A DNA stretch of 64,000 bases from Cunninghamella blakesleeana (GCA_017871115.1 JAFCIZ010000006.1:1302001-1366000), one strand, 5' to 3'; numbered from the stretch's first letter, positions 50,509 through 62,917 are shown. Notes: generated from the sequence alone by a model not told the origin. Numbers and translations are program-made.

Positions 50509-50706
50509 TTTTAAAGTTAGTATTTATTGATGAAATTTAATAATGTGAAAATAAAGTAAGAGAGAGAAAAGAGAGTGTTGAAAAATTCCAGGTATCTATG
50601 TTAATTTTGCTGGGTTTAAATATTACTCGAATTTTTATATTACCAAAAAAAAATACGAATTGATTTTCTCTTCCTCTTTCAATTTTAATTTTATATAAAA
50701 GTTATC

Positions 50707-51635
50707 ATGGTATAGTGAAATACATTCATCCATCCATCCATCCATTCATCTACACTAGAAATGTATCTATATTAATTACTATCATCAATATATATTATTT
50801 TTATTTATTTATTTAGTCTAAGCGTGCTGCTGCTCCTAAGAAAGTTGAACAAGTAACCCTTGGTCCTCAAGTTCGTGAAGGTGAACTTGTTTTCGGTGTT
50901 GCTCACATTTTTGCTTCTTTCAATGATACTTTTGTTCATGTTACTGATCTTTCTGGTCGTGAAACCATCTCTCGTGTTACTGGTAAGTTTAATTTGTATT
51001 TTTATACTTTGTATGTATAGTATGCTGGCTTTATTATTTGTTTTCGAAGGAAACAAACTTTACATTATACACATTCTTTTCACTTTTTGGTTTATATCCT
51101 TTTAGATTATGATACATTTTTTTTTAAAAAAAAAATATAAAGGATATGGATCAAAAATGAGAGAATCAATGTTTAGTCTTTAGAGCGGCATGTTAGCTTT
51201 TCAAAAAATAATTATTTGATGATTTTTTATAATCTATCTATATAATATTTATGTTTTTGGAAAGCGCATCCCCCTCCCTGTTTACCTTCCATTGTATATA
51301 TAACCTATTTTTATTTTATTTTTATTTTTTTAATTAAAAAAATGTAAATAGGTGGTATGAAAGTAAAGGCTGATCGTGATGAATCATCCCCTTATGCTGC
51401 TATGTTGGCTGCTCAAGATGTTGCCGCTAAATGTAAGGAACTTGGTATCAATGCTCTTCACGTCAAGATCCGTGCTACCGGTGGTACTGGTGTTAAGACC
51501 CCCGGTCCCGGTGGTCAATCTGCTCTTCGTGCTTTAGCTCGTGCTGGTATGCGTATTGGTCGTATTGAAGATACTACCCCTATTCCTACTGATTCTACTC
51601 GTAGAAAGGGTGGTCGTCGTGGTCGTCGTCTTTAG
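50707..51635 (+). CDS. RPS14: 40S ribosomal protein S14 (uS11)
   Basis: This 150-aa small-subunit protein sits on the platform near the 3' end of 18S rRNA. Exons are 50707-50709, 50817-50982 and 51352-51635 (453 nt). The first coding exon is the ATG alone, followed by a GTATAG donor; [21 protein letters not shown] continues in exon 2. Diagnostic sequences are [40 protein letters not shown] and [20 protein letters not shown]. The C-terminus [12 protein letters not shown] is universal in eukaryotes. Exons 2 and 3 use the preferred, GC-richer codons of highly expressed genes. The ATG-only exon is inferred from frame and the absence of an alternative start. Confidence 0.93.
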
Positions 51636-52001
51636 ATATTTTTATTATATGTCTATATCTATTATTATGCGTCCATCTTCAAGATTTAATAATTTTTACT
51701 CATTCAAATAAATTTTTTTCCTAATCCATACCATCCATATTATTTTAGTCATATTAGTTGTACATATATATTAATACAAATTATTATATAAAAATCCATT
51801 TATTTATTACCATTATTCTTATTATTATTTAAAAAAAGTGCTGATTGTTTTTCATGATTAAAATAATAAAAAGGTTTATGCATTTTTATTATGGCTGCTT
51901 AAAAAAAATTAATATTAGATGAGTAGATGATTATAGACGATGCAAATTAATGTGAATTAAGATATACAATAAAAAAAGATTATAAAAAAAGAAAAAGGAT
52001 A
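51636..52001. other. convergent spacer
   Basis: AT-rich region between the RPS14 and zinc-cluster 3' ends. Nothing beyond presumed 3' UTRs is visible. Confidence 0.45.
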
Positions 52002-55000
52002 TTAATAAATAAGTGATTTTGCCCACTCATCATCTACCGATATTAGCTCAAAAGTATAATCGGCAGGTTCAATATTTTTTAAAGGTCCATTTGGTATAGT
52101 AATACTACTAGGCATCATAGAAGTTGTTGTTGAAGAGGTTGTCAAGATAGGTATTTGATGCGGATTAATTAATGGTGTTCCAACTGCTCCAATAGCTGTC
52201 GCGGCTGCCAATACTTCAGGTGTTTGTAAACAAAAAGGATTGACTCTTGAATGAATAGATGGGGAAGGTGTAGTACAAGTGGATGATGATATAGATGGTC
52301 GAGGTTGAGAAGATGGTTCGTATGAAGTGGTTAATAAGGGTACTGATGATGGTGTTGTTGAAATTACATTATTATGGTTAAATGTAGTAGTTGTAGTTGT
52401 AGTTGTAGCTGTAGCTGTAGCTGTGGTAGTATTAGTATTAGTATTATGGTTAGTTGATGACGAAACAGGAACTTCCATAGGTGAAAGTGAAGGTGTAGAA
52501 AATGGTGTAGGGAGTGAGTGAGTATGCTGCTGTTGCTGTTGATATTGGAATGTTTTTAATGTTTTAGCTATCATCTGTGGATCAAATATATTGGATGTTC
52601 CTAACATGTGCTGAATCAAAAGATCACGGCTTGATATTTTATTATTGCTATTGGTATCATTATTAATATTATTATTACTATTATTATTATTACTATTATT
52701 ATTATTATTACTATTATTGTTATTATTATTATTATTATGAGATGGTGGTGGTGTCCTTGAAAAAGATGATGAAGATGTAGTAGAAGAGGTTGTTGAGGAT
52801 GAAGAAGATGATGATAATTTTTTTGTTGGTTTTAAAAAGGAATCAATTAACTCAATAAAGCGTTTTATATCTTGGCTATTTATTTTGTCCACAAGTTTAC
52901 GTATTGATTCTAATGATAAAATAAATTGTTGTTTGGCATTTTCTGATACTTCCATTAATGGATGGTCAATATCTATAGCATGAGATAAAGCAGCAAAGAC
53001 ACCTGAAAAACCAGAAATAGACGACGTATAGACTAAATGAGGATGTTGTGACATGATAAAAACAAGATGTGTAATAGCTGTGGCGGCAAAATGACGTCGC
53101 TTATGCTGTAATTGATCAAGTTGATGTTGACAGCATAAAATTAAGGATAATTCCAAATTATAGGATATTAAATGTAGATTCGCAATTGTAGCAGAAAAAG
53201 GTATTTGATCCGATTGAGGATCCCATCCAAGCTCATTAGGTAATCTAGCACGCCATTGATATACTTTTTCTAAAAATTGTAATATATGTGACTCTTCTTT
53301 GCTTGACCATTCATTATTATGGTTACAACTACTGTTACTATTACTGTTATTAGTGTTGCTGTTGTTTTTACTACCGCTACTATTATTACTATTACTGTTG
53401 TTATTATTTTTATTTTTCTTAGAATCCATTTCATAAGTAAAAAAATTCAATACTTCTTCTACAATGATCATTAACCTACAAAGCTGAGCAAACCCATCTA
53501 AAGCAATTCGTTCATGTTGATCATCTTCAGGCAATGAAGTCGGTAAATCCAAAGATATATCTTGAAACTTTATCATCCAGGGTCGCTCCATTGTACAGCT
53601 TTCTATTTTATCCACTACATAACAAGTCCATAGTACCCTTTTGCGTAACTCAATATCAAATTGAGACATCTGACTACTATAATGAGAAGTATGTAAGCCA
53701 AGCTCCAGACACATACGAATAGCCATACCACTATATGTCCAAGCCCGACTTGACCTTACTCTTTGTTGTTGTTGTTGTTGCTGGTTTATATTACTATTAT
53801 TGCTATTACTATAACTATTGGATTTAACCATGTCATACCTATTATCTTCATAAGCTACCATATAAAGCAAAGCAATCACAGTACTGATTCTGGGTACATC
53901 CAAAAAATCATCTAATAAATGCCGAGCTCTTTGATAAAAAGTATCGCTCTCAAGTAAGGCTGAAGAAGGCATAGATTGTTGATATTGTTTTAAAATGTGA
54001 ATACCATATGGAGAAGTAGCAGCATGAGCATAAATCATATTCAATAATAATGGGGTAATTAATGGTCCTCTTGTATTTAGTTGATCATAGAACATTCCCT
54101 TTGACATCGTTGGTAAAAATGAATGACATTGATTAAAAAATATTTGAATTAAATGTTCTTGCAATAAACGAGGGGGCATGTCGATACTTCCATAATACTG
54201 ATCAGGTAAAGGTGGTTCACTAGTCCATCTAACAAAGTCGCCATAATTTTGCCAAGGCGTAAAAGTAGATTGTTTTATTTTAGTAAGTTTTTGTTGTAAT
54301 GTAATTTGAACGAGTCCTTGCGTTAATTCTTCCATTAATTTATCTGATCTATTTTTTACTATTCCTGTCGTTGATCCTGGTGATGTTGATAATAAAGTAC
54401 TGTTACTATTATGAATATTGTTGATGTTGTATAATGTCTCTGTTGACATTTTATTTTTATTCATATCAAATAATATATCTGCATATTGATTATAATCTGT
54501 TGGATGTGATTTTTCTTCCCTAAGTGATGGTGGTGTTATTGTAGTAGTAGCTGTAGTAGCATTATCATCGTCTTGTTCCATTAGAGATTCATCAGTTCCT
54601 AATTTAATATAAGTTGTATCTGTGTTCTTCAAGTATACACACCTTCTTCTACGAGCTTTACATTGCATACATGCTAGTTTTCCATCACACTGTTAATAAA
54701 ACATAATCAAATAATAATTATTTTTATTGATATTAATATAGTTAACTGACAATAATATTAAGATAAATACACACACACATACACATATGTATATATATAT
54801 ATTAAGTTTGACAAATGTTACCTTAATTTTCTTCATACGACATGGATGGCAAGCTCTACCAACCTTTAACCGTTTATGTCTATTATCATCTAAAAATATA
54901 AAAATAATAAGAATAAAAAAAAAAGTTATATTAATTATTGACTTAAATATACTTTTTATTTTATTTTGCGCTCAACTATATTTCCTTAAAAGTATAAATA

Positions 55001-55087
55001 TAAGAGAGGATCACATAATAATTATCAAATCTATTTTATTTATTTTTTAACTTTACCACGTAAAGGTAAATCAAGGGTAGCAAACAT
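52002..55087 (-). CDS. Zn2Cys6 fungal transcription factor
   Basis: This 928-aa nuclear regulator has minus-strand exons 55087-55057, 54889-54822 and 54689-52002 (2787 nt). The binuclear zinc cluster is assembled across the second intron: ACHPCRMKKIK joined to CDGKLACMQCKARRRRC. The ligands are Cys24, 27, 34, 40, 43 and 50 (C-X2-C-X6-C-X5-C-X2-C-X6-C). The middle homology region follows, with PPRLLQEHLIQIFFNQCHSF, RAWTYSGMAIRMCLELGLH and LRKRVLWTCYVVDKIES, typical of the Fungal_trans domain. The C-terminal third is Asn/Ser/Thr-rich with microsatellite-encoded tracts, possibly an activation region. Target genes cannot be inferred. The start is the first ATG in frame with the zinc cluster. Confidence 0.92.
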
Positions 55088-55644
55088 GAATATATAAATA
55101 TATGGTGATCAAATAGATTTATTTATTTATTGGTATATATATATATATATATATTATTTTTTTGAAAAAGGAATGAATTTATATAAATATATAAACATAT
55201 ATATATATATATACAATAATAATAATAGTAGTTGTTGTAATATGTACGAATAAAATTGATATGAAAAAGAGAAAATAATTATATGCTAAAAAAAAAAAAA
55301 AGAGAGAGAAATGAAAGAGAGAGAAAAAAAGTCGGCGGAATTAAAAATTTATATAAAAATTTCAACCTATCAAATTAATGAATTTTGAATGACTCGATCG
55401 ACCCCAAATAAATTTTTCAACAATGCCCCAGTGTACCCAAAAGATTTAAATCTTTGGGTTAATAAAAAGGATAATAATTAAGCTTTATCTATGAAACGCT
55501 ATCCATTAGTTTATTAATATAATCATATATTATGAGTATGTATATGTGTATATGTGTATATATATTTACAAAAAAAAAAAAAAGTATATATTGAATAAAT
55601 AATAGATAAATAAGATATAAAAAAAATCTTTTCTTTGATAATAA
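55088..55644. other. upstream region of the zinc-cluster gene
   Basis: AT-rich, no gene. It carries TA runs, a purine-rich stretch (55286-55332) and a near-perfect palindrome at 55435-55459. It also includes the 3' flank of the WRKY-like gene. Confidence 0.5.
55435..55459. promoter_or_regulatory. 25-base near-perfect palindrome
   Basis: ACCCAAAAGATTT is followed immediately by AAATCTTTGGGT, an inverted repeat missing one base. It lies about 350 bp upstream of the zinc-cluster gene start and 186 bp beyond the 3' end of the WRKY-like gene. It could be an operator for a dimeric factor or an RNA hairpin. Confidence 0.5.
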
Positions 55645-56835
55645 TTATACATCAACAATATGTTGAACTTTGCCGCATTCAGGAAGGTGTTCACCTCGAT
55701 ATTTTATTAAATATTCACCATTTTCCTTGAACAATATTGTCTTGTTTACCGTGCAATTCTTTAAAATAAATAGATAATATATAAAAATAGAAATGTAAGA
55801 TAGAGTAAGTACATTATATTTAATAAATAAATAATAAATAATGTGTTTAAAAATAGATATAAATATATTACCTTTGAACTGTTTGAACATTTATAATAAA
55901 CGCTTTTATTTCCAGTTTTTTTTTGTATTGTATTTCCATTATTTCTCCAAAAATAACCATCCAAGTAAGGGAACTCTTTTGTTTCAACTAATTTAGTAAT
56001 GGCCTGCATTTCTCTTCGTTTTCTTGGTCTTTGTTGTTGTTGAGTTATATTTGATGAAGTTGGTGAAGATATGGATGAGGAGGAGGAGGAGGAAGTCGGA
56101 GTGTTAGGCATGGTAGTTATTAAAGGATCATGATGATAAATATCGTTTATTGGATATGGTGGTGTTAAAGGTTCATGGGTATCATTTTTATTCGTATTTG
56201 GGAAACTAAAAAAAAGCGGGTAAATGTAGGAAAAGGAAGAAAAATAAAGAAAAAAAAGTATAAATAAATCAGGGTCAAAAAAAAAAACTTCGGACTTTCG
56301 ATCATTTTTTGTATAGACAAATTTTATATATTTTTTACCTTGAAGTGATTTGTTGTAAAAACATCATATCGTCCAAGTCATCATTATTTTCTGTTAGATT
56401 ATTTAATGAAGAATTTCGTCTTTTTTTCATATTATTGTGATTACTGACATCTGATAATAAAGAAGATGTTGTAAAAGAGTCTTGATTAAGTTGCTGGTGC
56501 TGTAAAAGCATCAAATCTAATTCTTTCGCTCTTAGTCTAGCCTCTTCCGTTCGTCGTTTGTCTTCTTGTAATTTACTTTCTAGTATTAATTGCAATAAGT
56601 CAGGTTGGGATTGATAATGTACAAGCATTTCTTGAAGTTCATAAGATGGCGGAGTCCAAGAAGGTGAAGGTGAAGTGGAATCATCTAAAGTTGTTGTATG
56701 ATTACTTTTACTATTAGTATTATTAATATTTTCAGTGGTTGTCACTAGAGACGTTTGGCTTGAATTAAAAGTTAATTGATCAGGTTGATATAGTGGTACT
56801 TTATTAAAAACAGGTTCTGTTTGACAAAACTCCAT
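55645..56835 (-). CDS. WRKY/GCM1-like zinc-finger transcription factor
   Basis: This 314-aa protein has minus-strand exons 56835-56339, 56205-55872 and 55758-55645 (945 nt). The C-terminal 65 residues form a WRKY-like finger. DGYFWRNNGNTIQKK stands where plant WRKY proteins have DGYRWRKYGQK, followed by SVYYKCSNSSKNC. The ligands are Cys272, Cys279, His301 and Cys305, spaced C-X6-C-X21-H-X3-C; the last strand is YLIKYRGEHLPEC. A basic patch (RPRKRRE) lies just before. Upstream there is a charged helix (LLQLILESKLQEDKRRTEEA) and Ser/Thr/Pro/Asn-rich linkers typical of transcription factors. It is probably a nuclear DNA-binding regulator. The FLYWCH/GCM1 superfamily is the alternative label. 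Confidence 0.8.
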
Positions 56836-56879
56836 TAAAATATATTTTAAAATGATAATAATAATAAATAGAAAGAGAG

Positions 56880-56912
<33 letters not shown>

Positions 56913-58037
56913 CTGGGGTAAAAGAAAAAGAAAAAATACGTATAAAAAAAATTTGGAGATTTTTATAAGATCAGAGTAGAGATAAGTAACCTGAGTTTAA
57001 AAAAACATGCTAGCCAATCGATATTGAGTCTTGAATTAGTTATCAATATTATATCAATAAAATTACTTTATTTCACATAGGAAGGTTCCACGATTAGGCT
57101 AAATGAGTGGAGAACTCTTTTTGACATGTTACCGATAATTTCTATATATGTATAATGAGGGGAGGGTCCTTCCTTTATTAAAATAAATATTCACACACAA
57201 TAGAACTAAAGTTTATTGAATTGATGAGAAAAAAATAATAATAATAGAATATGAACCAAGAAGAGAGGGAAAAAAAAAAGATGATGAAGATAATGTTTGA
57301 TAATGAAAATAAAAAACAAAGTACATATTACTTTCTTTCTATTTAAAAATAAGTTATCACCTGGTTACTTGATATGATCGTTTCTGAGTTTCAATATAGA
57401 GAATAATCTCGTTTTTAATAAAAAAATTTTTTTAATCTTTTATTTTATTGTACTGATGGAATATGTACTAAAAATAAGGTAAACACCGTTATTTTATCAC
57501 CTTTTTTTTATTATGGTTTTTCTTAATTCTATTTGAAACTGGGAATGCTTATTTTGTATGTATAACTTTTAAAATATCTTTTTGCTTAATAGTCTTTATA
57601 TGTTACATAAGATTAGTTCTAATTATAAATTGAGAAAGAATAAAGTAAAAAGATTGATAAGAATTTCAATAAAGTGATTATATTTGATGAACTATTTACA
57701 ATTTAATACAGAAAGCCAAAGATAATTGATATACAAATGTATATATATATAATGTATATATTTAAAAAAATAGTATTTGATTATTAATTTATTTAAAAGT
57801 TTTGTTTTTCAAAATTGATGTAATAAACATATGATGTAATCATTGTATATAAAACATTCTAACCTTTTTCTGTTTAACTTATATACAAAAATATATAACC
57901 TGACGCTGGAGTAAATAAAATAGTTAGTTTTTTACATATATAATCATTCACTGTACTGCATATATACCTATTTATTATTCTAAATTGAAAAAAAAAAAAA
58001 AAAATTCTCACTATAATATACAATTATACATATAAAT

Positions 58038-58070
<33 letters not shown>

Positions 58071-58940
58071 TATATATAAAGGTTCATATGATTGTACTAT
58101 GGTATAATATAAATAGTAATCCTTATACTACCTTTATACATTATAGTTTAATCTTACTATTTTACTTTATGTTAAATTTTATGAAGTATACTTCCATTTT
58201 GCTATGATATATGTATATATAAAAAAGGGTATAGATAATAATATGAATCCTATTGTTTTTCTTTTACTTAATTGTATTTTATTATTATATTATCATTTAT
58301 CCATGGATTATCTTTATGTATGCTATAAATATTCTTTTATATTCATATCATCTATGATTCACTTACTTTTTAGTATCATAATTATTTTATCACCTAATAT
58401 TTTGGTCTACTTTTATATATATTAATAATACTACATACGCATATTTGTTAATATACCAGTTTGTTTATATGAACAAACGCTGAAGTGCTGTCCTTTCATT
58501 TTGTTTAATATTTAACAGTAGAGTTAACTTAACAAAGAAAAAGCAAAAACTTCACTGAAGCTTTAAACACAAGTTGAAATGGTATCAAAATTCGCCTTTC
58601 ATATATCAGACAATATTAAAAAAAAAAAAGAACTACCGTTACAAGTATTAATTTATCCAAAACCAATTTATGTTTCCATGCTTCTTTCCAAACCTATAAC
58701 TTTATACATAAACACTGTAGTCAGATTTGGTCGGTTGGGAAGTAGGGTTTAAAAAAATTCAATAGAAAGATGATGCTAACTTCGTTATAATATGAGTTGT
58801 TAAAATATATATTAAAACTATTTATTTATTATTTTCATAAAAAGAATATATACTTTTTCAAAAAAATAATAATAAAAGTGAAAGAAAAAAAACCAATAGG
58901 AGAGAGAAGTAAAATAAAATAAAAATCCAGTGGCACCACC
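56836..58940. other. gene-poor spacer
   Basis: This 2.1 kb AT-rich region has AAT, CATA and TA microsatellites (about 56880-56909, 58040-58078). An open frame at 58204-58425 encodes an AT-biased hydrophobic peptide and is not called. No RNA gene is recognised. Confidence 0.5.
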
Positions 58941-61709
58941 TTATTTAACTGTTATTGCAATTAAAACTTTTGTGCTCCGATTTCACAAACCATTGATTGT
59001 AAAAAGTGGGCAATCTATGTCAAGTTCTCCATGGTCAAAAAAGTTATTATATAATTTTTTTAAAACGATACTGTTTTTAGTTTCTGTTGTTGTTGATTTC
59101 CTTCGAGAACTGAATGAGTAATAAGTTCCTGTGATCAATTTGATTAATTCACTAATCATAACATTGATAAATGCTTTACCATCTCTATCAACAGAACAGT
59201 TGTGCATTTTTTTAATTAAACAGTCTGAATTTTTACGTATCGAAGAATCCAATTTCTTTTGACTATTGTTTTTTAGTAAATGTATTGTTTTAATGGTACA
59301 TGATATAAATTCGTCGTTCTATATTCCGATGTTGGTAAATATATATATATATTCAGGTTTCGATTTTAAAATTTCATTAATGGTATCTTAACCCTTTCCA
59401 TCTTCTACAACTCCCTTTAGTGGCGTATATCTGTTGATTAACGAAAGAATGTAAGCAAAATTTTTGAATGTTATATTAGTAAATTTTACAGCCCTATCGA
59501 AACTAGGGCCAATACCTATAAATATTTTGCTACGTACTTTTTCAATCAAATTATTTTTAGATAGTGATATATTGAATGATTTATTGATATTATTTCCATT
59601 TATATCAGCCATAATTATATTGATTTCAGTTCGAATATATACTATATTTTTATAGTATTAGCGGAGGATTCTTTTGGTATTTTTTCTAATTTATATCAAA
59701 CTATGTCTATTAATGTTTACTGATTCTTTAGATAATATAAATGATGGTTTATTTCCTTTTAGCATATCGATGTGTGATTTATGTTGATTAGTATCGTTCA
59801 TACTGTCATATTTTTTTTATAAATTTGCTGTAATTGATATTTACACTAATAAAACATTTTTTTCTATCCAATGGTTTAATTGGATGATGTAAATCTTTAG
59901 TGTATTCTTTAAATGGTTTAATTAGAGTGTCAATTTTTTAAAATTCATTTTATATATGATTGGTATATTTACGTTTTCTTTTTTAACTGATTTATTATGC
60001 TTGCCTACCGTTCCCTTTGAGGTTGCTTGTACGCATATTATACTATATGAAGTATATATGATTTTGTTGTTAAAAGATAGCTTCTTCTCATTATATTTGT
60101 TAATTATTTCCTCAATATTAAAATATAAATTAAAATATTTTGCTGAATATTTTGCTGCTTTTCCTCTACTTGCCATTTCAAGATTATTATTATTATTTTT
60201 GTTTCAATAATTACATGAGTGGCTTCAATTTCTAATGGGTTATAGTAGGAACTTGCAGGTGTATTGTATTGTATGGCGACTTTTGTTGATAATTTTTTAG
60301 TAATCAGTAATATAAAATAATAAGTTACATAATGAAATCTTCAAAATTATAAATTAGCGTCTATCTTTATTCATTTTATCAACGGTTGGTGTTGTAACAA
60401 TATTAAATATATTAAAAATAAATTGGTTTGGTTTGGTGTGATAATTTATGTTTATAAGTGGTGGTAAAAATTAAATTGATTAATACTTTAGTCTTTTAAT
60501 TGATAAATAATGCATGTTTTAGTAATTTTAAAAGATATCCTAATAGTCGGTCTGAAAGTACATGGCCATTGGCATTATTATTACAGTCACTGTCATATTC
60601 ATCATCAATCTTACCATCTTCATCGTCAGTACCAGTATCATTGAATAAACTATCATCATTTTTGGCGATCACTGTACCAGCTGTGGTTGAGATTTCATTA
60701 ACAGATCTTAACATTACTTTATAATGATTAGTTATATACGCTTCTTGTTAGAAATTCTTTTATGATTCATATTTAATATTTTTAAATCATTTTTCATGTT
60801 TTTTAATTTGTTTTACATAGTTCATCTTGTGCACCTTTTTGTAATTGCTTCATGTTATAAATTCATCTTAAGTAATTAAATAAAATTTAAATATAAGTTA
60901 CTACAAACGTCTATATTTTTATGTAAACTGCTTTATAGTGAAACTAAAAATAATAACGATAATGTATTTTTTTCATTTTTTCTCCAGTTTTAGTCCTTAT
61001 TTTTTATCTTTTTTTTTTAGCTTTATATCTTTGATAAATTCATTTTTAATAAAATAAGAAACTTTCTACCCAGAAGTTTTGATATTATATTTCCGTTGTA
61101 ACTGTTTTTTAAATTGTTGAGGGTTGTTTAAGAAGAAGGTCTTTGATCTCAATAAAGTTTGGTTTTATAGTAGTGATACTTTTATGAGAGTATACTCCAA
61201 AACTTTCCTTGTATTTTTTTTAAATATCAACATAATAAAAAACGCATAAAGTATCGTTATTCTGTAGATTTTAGGTACTTTTCTATTAACAAATGTTTAA
61301 ATTTTAATGGGGTACGATTATTTTTTATTTTTCTGTTGAATGTTTTAGAAGCTTGATGGTTTAATGTTATTAATATCTATATAAATACATTAATTATATA
61401 ATCATATATAAAATATTAAGTAGATTAATATATTATATGTAATTATATAAGAGTAAATATGCTTATGTTATTATGTAATAAAAGCTACCTTTCCAAAGAT
61501 CATTAAGAAAACTGCATTATGAGGCACTTTTATTATTATTGTTGTAGTTTCATCTTATATTAACCAAGAGCGTTTACAACTTCTTGTAATGTTATTTATT
61601 TAATTCTATTTTTTCTTGTTAAGAAACCAATATTATTTCTCTGCTAATAACTTGATTGGTGGTGATTTTTTGTTGTTAGTCGTTTTTTGTTGTTAAATGT
61701 TGGCTCCAT
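58941..61709 (-). pseudogene. decayed transposon-type ORF, possibly Fanzor/TnpB-like
   Basis: A coding remnant reads on the minus strand through several consecutive frames, with no intact gene. A start-like MEPTFNNKKRLTTKNHHQSS lies at about 61709. Further coding-like blocks lie at about 61.05-61.2 kb, at 60.5-60.86 kb (containing ITNHYKVMLRSVNEISTTAG), at 59.7-60.18 kb, and at 58.94-59.61 kb. The last block has SKIFIGIGPSFDRAVKFTN, reminiscent of the RuvC-I GIDPG motif. It is followed by Cys residues and NCSVDRDGKAFINVMISEL, which resembles the C-terminal DRDxNAAxNI motif of TnpB/Fanzor nucleases. The block is interrupted by TAA (after EDGKG) and TAG (after TNIGI). No terminal repeats were identified. 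Decay of coding sequence is well supported; the family assignment is tentative. Confidence 0.55.
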
Positions 61710-62917
61710 ATTTTTATTTTTATATGAATTTTTAACAAATGATTCTTCAGTAGCAATATACTTCCCCTTTCAGATATAGCATGGATATAATATGTATTAA
61801 AAATCTGTTAAATTACTTTATTATTGGTGGATATCAGTGTTCCATCTATTTAATGAAGATAATAAATTAAAAGATTGGCTTCTAATTAGTAAATGATTGT
61901 ATTATAAATTAGCGTGTTCAATTATGTAATCAATTAGTATATCAACTATATTACCATTGCCTTCTATTAATCTCACGCTATTATTTCAGAGATCGATTAC
62001 AGAGCATATACTACTTAAACAACACAATCCCTGCGCTTCTTCTTTTACATCATTTAGTAAAGTATTAGGTGCAAAATATTGTTAATGCTTTATTAGAGGG
62101 TACTGTTTTTTTATTTTGCTTTATTTTACTTTGTAAACTATCGGAAAGACAATTTTTATTGCAATATAAAATTTTTATTATTTTTTACTCTAGTTAATTC
62201 ATACATTTTTAGTAATAAATTACATGGATTTGAACATAAAAATACATGAAGAAATAAAATAAAAATTAAAGAAAAATAAATTTAAAGCGGCAGAAATAAA
62301 AGCACAAAAAATTTAAAAAATCCCGGACGATGGAGTTTTAATATTTTCAGACAATAAAAGCTATTTTATTTAATTTACAAAGTAACTTAAGTCCAATGCA
62401 TCCGGTGCGGAAGCGGAGTTTATTTTTTCGCTCAAGAAAAAAAATAGGTTATAATCATTCTTTAAGTAATTTATAGAACGGCCTCTTTTTTTCCCTTCGT
62501 AGGACATTTAAGTACGTATAAAATAATATAGCATCATCAATATGTATATATATCATCATCATCGTCAAACAACACACATCAATCACTATACATAAAAATC
62601 TATGGATACGAAATCCTTTTTGATACAAATATTTTTTGAAGGATGGATGGATTATATACGTTTTTTTTTAATACAACAATCTCGATTTATTTTTGGACAG
62701 AAGAATTTATGTGTAGTGTTATTGAATGATATGGATGAATGATTTTATATATAAATAATAATAATAAATATAATATATATGTATATAATTAAAAAAAATG
62801 AACAAGGCTATTGAAAGAAAAAAAAAGAATATTTATATATAAAAGAAATAAAATAGCTCTCTGACCTGACTTTTTCCTTTCGCTTTACTTTTTATAAAAA
62901 AACTCACCTTATAGAAA
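61710..62917. other. upstream region of RPL13
   Basis: AT-rich, no intact gene. A locally GC-richer stretch near 62398-62432 contains GGTGCGGAAGCGGAG and is a candidate regulatory block about 500 bp before RPL13. The last 50 bases before the ATG are pyrimidine-rich, as in other ribosomal protein leaders. Confidence 0.45.

Noticed and set aside
50983..51351. snoRNA in the long RPS14 intron
   Set aside because: A TGATGA-like box is present, but no paired D box and no terminal stem could be recognised.
52327..52521. Val-rich plus-strand ORF
   Set aside because: Antisense of the Thr/Ser repeat region of the zinc-cluster gene.
59464..60210. Plus-strand ORFs over the relic
   Set aside because: They are antisense to minus-strand blocks with better composition and RuvC-like motifs.
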